7,342 nt of DNA from Sphingomonadaceae bacterium. GTDB lineage: Bacteria; Pseudomonadota; Alphaproteobacteria; Sphingomonadales; Sphingomonadaceae. The number at the start of each line of letters is the position of its first letter. The first letter of the stretch is position 1. The position numbers and the translations under genes were made by a program. Under the pieces are notes generated by a model. It did not search any database. It worked only from the letters and a program-made list of their open reading frames with translations, and was not told where the DNA came from. Location: contig CANGBE010000069.1 in assembly GCA_947451875.1 (NCBI GenBank), positions 1 through 7,342 on the forward strand, given 5' to 3'. This document shows, one piece after another, positions 4,956-7,342 of the stretch.

Positions 4956-6071
4956 ATGGCGACTCTCGCCCAGCCTGCCGCCCAGCCTGCTTTGTCTTTC
5001 ACCTGTCTGCCGCACCCTTCGCCGGTGCCGGTTGATGTGCGGAAGGCGGCTCTGGTCGATCCCGGATTCGGCAAGCTGTTCACCGATCACATGGTCTCGA
5101 TCGAATGGAACGAGGGAGAGGGATGGCACAGCGCCACTGTCGGCCCACTGGAAGCAATCCCGCTGCATCCCGCCGCCGCCGTGCTGCACTATGCGCAGGA
5201 GATCTTTGAAGGACTGAAGGCCTATCGCCTCGAAGATGGCTCCATGGCGCTGTTCCGGCCAGAGGCGAACGCCGCGCGGTTCAACGAATCGGCAAAGCGC
5301 CTGGCCATGCCCGAACTGCCGGAAGATCTCTTCGTTCAGGCCTGCCGCGAACTCGTTGCGGTGGACAAGGACTGGTTCCCCGATGTTGATGGCGGCTCGA
5401 TCTACCTGCGCCCCTTCATGATCGCCACCGAGCCGTTCCTCGGCGTGCGCCCGGCCAAGCAGTATAAGTTCATGGTCATCGCCAGCCCGGCGGGCAACTA
5501 CTTCAAGTCCGGCGCGCCGGCCGTGTCGCTGTGGGTCAGCCAATATACCCGCGCGGCGCCGGGTGGCACAGGCGCGGCAAAGTGCGGCGGCAACTATGCC
5601 GCCAGCCTCGTCCCCACCGCCGAAGCCTTCGCCCGCGGGCACGATCAGGTGCTTTTCCTTGATGCCGCCGAGCACAAATGGGTTGAGGAGTTGGGCGGCA
5701 TGAATCTCTATTTCGTGTTCGATGACGGCACGATGATCACCCCGCCGCTCTCCGGCACGATCCTGCCCGGCATCACCCGTGACAGTCTGATGGCGCTGGC
5801 CCGCGATGAAGGGCTGACGGTTAAGGAAGAACGCTATGCGATCGACCAATGGCGCGCCAATGCCGAGTCCGGCCGATTGGTCGAAGTCTTCGCTTGCGGC
5901 ACGGCGGCGGTGGTTACCCCGGTTGGCCGGGTCACCGATCCAGTTGATGGCGAATTCGTCATCGGCTCGGGTGGGCCGGGACAGCTGACTGGCAAGCTGA
6001 AAGACCGGCTAGTTTCGATCCAGCGCGGCCTCGCACCCGATCCGCATGGCTGGGTTATGCGGCTCGGGTGA
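4956..6071 (+). CDS. ilvE: Branched-chain-amino-acid aminotransferase
   Basis: 371 aa PLP enzyme, fold type IV. It reversibly transfers an amino group between glutamate and the 2-keto acids of leucine, isoleucine and valine, the last synthetic step for these amino acids. The catalytic lysine is K209 in GTGAAKCGGNYAASL (205-217). Other class IV landmarks are HYAQEIFEGLKAY (78-90), FRPEANAARF (100-109), VEELGGMNLYFVF (243-255), LSGTILPGITRDSL (265-278) and CGTAAVVTP (314-322). Length and motif spelling place it in the longer branch shared with eukaryotic BCATs, not the ~305-aa E. coli IlvE type. The redox CxxC of mitochondrial BCAT is absent. ATG 4956 is preferred: TAAGGA (4943-4948) ends 7 nt before it, while ATG 4953 is only 4 nt away. 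A TTG at 4935 would extend the frame but lies upstream of that SD. It pairs functionally with leuB on the opposite strand, but they are not co-transcribed. Confidence 0.96.
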   Translation: MATLAQPAAQPALSFTCLPHPSPVPVDVRKAALVDPGFGKLFTDHMVSIEWNEGEGWHSATVGPLEAIPLHPAAAVLHYAQEIFEGLKAYRLEDGSMALFRPEANAARFNESAKRLAMPELPEDLFVQACRELVAVDKDWFPDVDGGSIYLRPFMIATEPFLGVRPAKQYKFMVIASPAGNYFKSGAPAVSLWVSQYTRAAPGGTGAAKCGGNYAASLVPTAEAFARGHDQVLFLDAAEHKWVEELGGMNLYFVFDDGTMITPPLSGTILPGITRDSLMALARDEGLTVKEERYAIDQWRANAESGRLVEVFACGTAAVVTPVGRVTDPVDGEFVIGSGGPGQLTGKLKDRLVSIQRGLAPDPHGWVMRLG

Positions 6072-6089
6072 ACTGGTGTAACCCGTTCA
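6069..6089. repeat. 21-bp interrupted dyad at the ilvE stop
   Basis: TGAAC (6069-6073) and GTTCA (6085-6089) flank inner arms GGT (6075-6077) and ACC (6081-6083), with one mismatched pair and a GTA centre. The left arm includes the ilvE stop codon. The right side is followed by AATTTCC, a poor T tract, so it is at best a weak terminator. A 21-bp operator for the transpeptidase gene 63 nt downstream is equally possible. Confidence 0.3.
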
Positions 6090-6151
6090 ATTTCCTGATA
6101 TCCAATCCTAAAAAATCGGCTTAGCATCCTCCTTCAGCTGGGGGACAAGCA

Positions 6152-7303
6152 GTGCGGCGGATTGATCCCAGATTGCGGAAGTTTGCTCTGCCAGCAGCAG
6201 CGTTGGCTACGCTTGGGCTGCCGTTGGGATCGGATTTTGGCGATTATACCCCCTCGCCTGATCCGCACTGGTCAAAGGCTGCTATTGAACGGCTAGAATA
6301 CTGGGCCAAAGCGGCTCCGGCCGATGCCCTGCAGCCCGCCGATACCAGCGAACTGAATGCCGCCCTACAGCGAGACAATGCTCGCGCTTCCGACAAGGCT
6401 GCGACCGAACTTGCTCTGAATCTGGCCCGCAAGCACCTCTTCGGCGCAGCTCCGGCAAGCCAGCGTGCTGGCTGGCATATTGCCGATACCGACACCGCAA
6501 TCGACCTGCCCACGCAGCTGCGCGATGCCATCGCCTCCGAACGGATCGACGATTTCTTTGCCTCTCTACGCCCGGATAACCCCGCTTATACTGCCCTCAA
6601 GGGCGCCTTAGCGACAGAATCTGACCCCGCCCGCCGCATGACCCTCGACCGCAATATGGAACGCTGGCGCTGGCTGCCGCGCTCGCTTGGCGATGATTAC
6701 CTGCTCGCCAATGCCGCAGGTTTTGACGTTACGCTGTGGCGCAGTGGAAAGCGCTACAAAAGCTGGGCCACCATATCGGGCAAGCCCAAGACGCCGACCC
6801 CAGCGATCTCGGCAGTGGTCAAGGCGGTGAACTTCAACCCTTGGTGGGAAGTGCCTGACAGCATCGCCAAGGAGAGCCACCTTTCCGCGCGCGGATCATA
6901 CGTGTGGAACGGCAAACGTTGGCGGCAAAAGCCCGGCCCGGGCAATGCGCTCGGCCAGATGAAGCTGGTCATGCCCAACCCCTACAACATCTACTTGCAT
7001 GACACTCCCAGCCGCGGCCTGTTCGATCTGGGCGAGCGGGCCTTCAGCCACGGCTGCATCCGTGTGGGCGACGCGCTGGGTTTTGCGCTGACCTTGCTGG
7101 AAGGCAGCGTTACCCGCGAGCAAATCGACAAGCGCCTCAAACCGCCAGAGGGCGGCGAAGTACAGTCATTCAGCGTGCCCCTACCTGAAGAGCTACCCGT
7201 CTATGTTACCTATTTCACCGCCAGCATGCGCGCCGATGGATCAGTGGCTTTTCACAAGGACATTTACGGACGCGATGCGGGGATTGCAGTGAAACTGGGC
7301 TGA
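6152..7303 (+). CDS. L,D-transpeptidase, YcbB-like (YkuD catalytic domain)
   Basis: 383 aa envelope enzyme. The N-terminus is arginine-rich (RRIDPRLRK) followed by a hydrophobic stretch (11-25), consistent with a signal peptide or anchor exporting it to the periplasm. Residues about 40-165 are a helical domain like the scaffold of YcbB. NMERWRWLPRSLGDDYLLAN (168-187) is the family's characteristic junction. The YkuD domain runs from about 190 to 330 and includes NFNPWWEVPDSIAKE (227-241), PGPGNALGQMKLVMPN (261-276), YLHDTP (281-286, H283) and SHGCIRV (299-305) with catalytic C302, H300 and R304. Such enzymes form 3-3 peptidoglycan cross-links or attach proteins to the wall, and are inhibited by carbapenems; the reaction here is inferred. 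I accept the GTG start at 6152 because GGGGGA (6140-6145) precedes it at 6 nt and the signal begins there. It lies 80 nt after ilvE; read-through is possible. A terminator-like hairpin follows. Confidence 0.93.
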   Translation: MRRIDPRLRKFALPAAALATLGLPLGSDFGDYTPSPDPHWSKAAIERLEYWAKAAPADALQPADTSELNAALQRDNARASDKAATELALNLARKHLFGAAPASQRAGWHIADTDTAIDLPTQLRDAIASERIDDFFASLRPDNPAYTALKGALATESDPARRMTLDRNMERWRWLPRSLGDDYLLANAAGFDVTLWRSGKRYKSWATISGKPKTPTPAISAVVKAVNFNPWWEVPDSIAKESHLSARGSYVWNGKRWRQKPGPGNALGQMKLVMPNPYNIYLHDTPSRGLFDLGERAFSHGCIRVGDALGFALTLLEGSVTREQIDKRLKPPEGGEVQSFSVPLPEELPVYVTYFTASMRADGSVAFHKDIYGRDAGIAVKLG

Positions 7304-7309
7304 CGGGGG

Positions 7310-7338
7310 AAAGCCGCATTTTCCTACAAGGCGGCTTT
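7310..7338 (+). terminator. Terminator-like hairpin after the L,D-transpeptidase
   Basis: AAAGCCGC (7310-7317) pairs perfectly with GCGGCTTT (7331-7338) around a 13-nt loop, starting 7 nt after the stop codon. The three Ts at the end of the stem serve as a short U tract; the window ends 4 nt later, so the rest of the tail cannot be judged. The symmetry (AAA on the left arm) would let it act on both strands. Confidence 0.55.
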
Positions 7339-7342
7339 GTGC

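Noticed and set aside
4917..5849. 310-codon open frame on the minus strand opposite ilvE
   Set aside because: It lies antisense to a clearly recognised BCAT; its composition (His/Arg/Gly-rich, no recognisable domain) is that of a GC-driven shadow frame.

Overview
The window looks like a chromosomal core segment from a GC-rich alphaproteobacterium, most likely Sphingomonadales and possibly an Erythrobacteraceae relative. The evidence is the gene families present (a short RecO of the 'AIV-ATRAHGE' type, a BMFP/UbiK small protein, TspO, TlyA, and a proline-rich lipoprotein of a type I associate with sphingomonads), the codon use and the weak Shine-Dalgarno (SD) signals. This placement is by inspection only. 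There is no sign of mobile DNA, CRISPR, tRNA or rRNA genes.

Layout. Positions 1-3887 form a block read entirely on the minus strand. In transcription order it holds tlyA (rRNA methyltransferase), tspO (membrane tryptophan-rich sensory protein), a small UbiK/BMFP-family coiled-coil protein, recO (recombination mediator), leuB (3-isopropylmalate dehydrogenase) and a polyprenol-phosphate mannosyltransferase-like glycosyltransferase that runs off the left edge. Spacing from tspO to leuB is tight (10-48 nt), so these genes are probably co-transcribed. A 46-nt divergent gap (3888-3933) separates this block from a plus-strand block: a proline-rich lipoprotein, a geneless stretch of about 480 nt, ilvE (branched-chain aminotransferase) and a YcbB-type L,D-transpeptidase. 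leuB and ilvE both serve branched-chain amino acid synthesis but sit in separate transcription units. The lipoprotein and transpeptidase belong to the envelope.

The most interesting part is the geneless stretch 4474-4955. It holds what looks like a free-standing structured RNA on the plus strand: two small hairpins, then a 15-nt sequence that is a perfect complement of the 3' tail of 16S rRNA (an extreme SD, 4644-4658), an ATG at ideal spacing opening an 18-codon ORF, a three-way-junction fold (4666-4775) that overlaps the ORF and its stop, and a very strong intrinsic terminator (4777-4820). A perfect 19-bp dyad lies upstream. A terminator-like hairpin facing the other way (4477-4502) raises the possibility of an antisense transcript that would carry the anti-SD sequence itself. 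I cannot match this element to a named RNA family from memory, and it is the main candidate for something undescribed.
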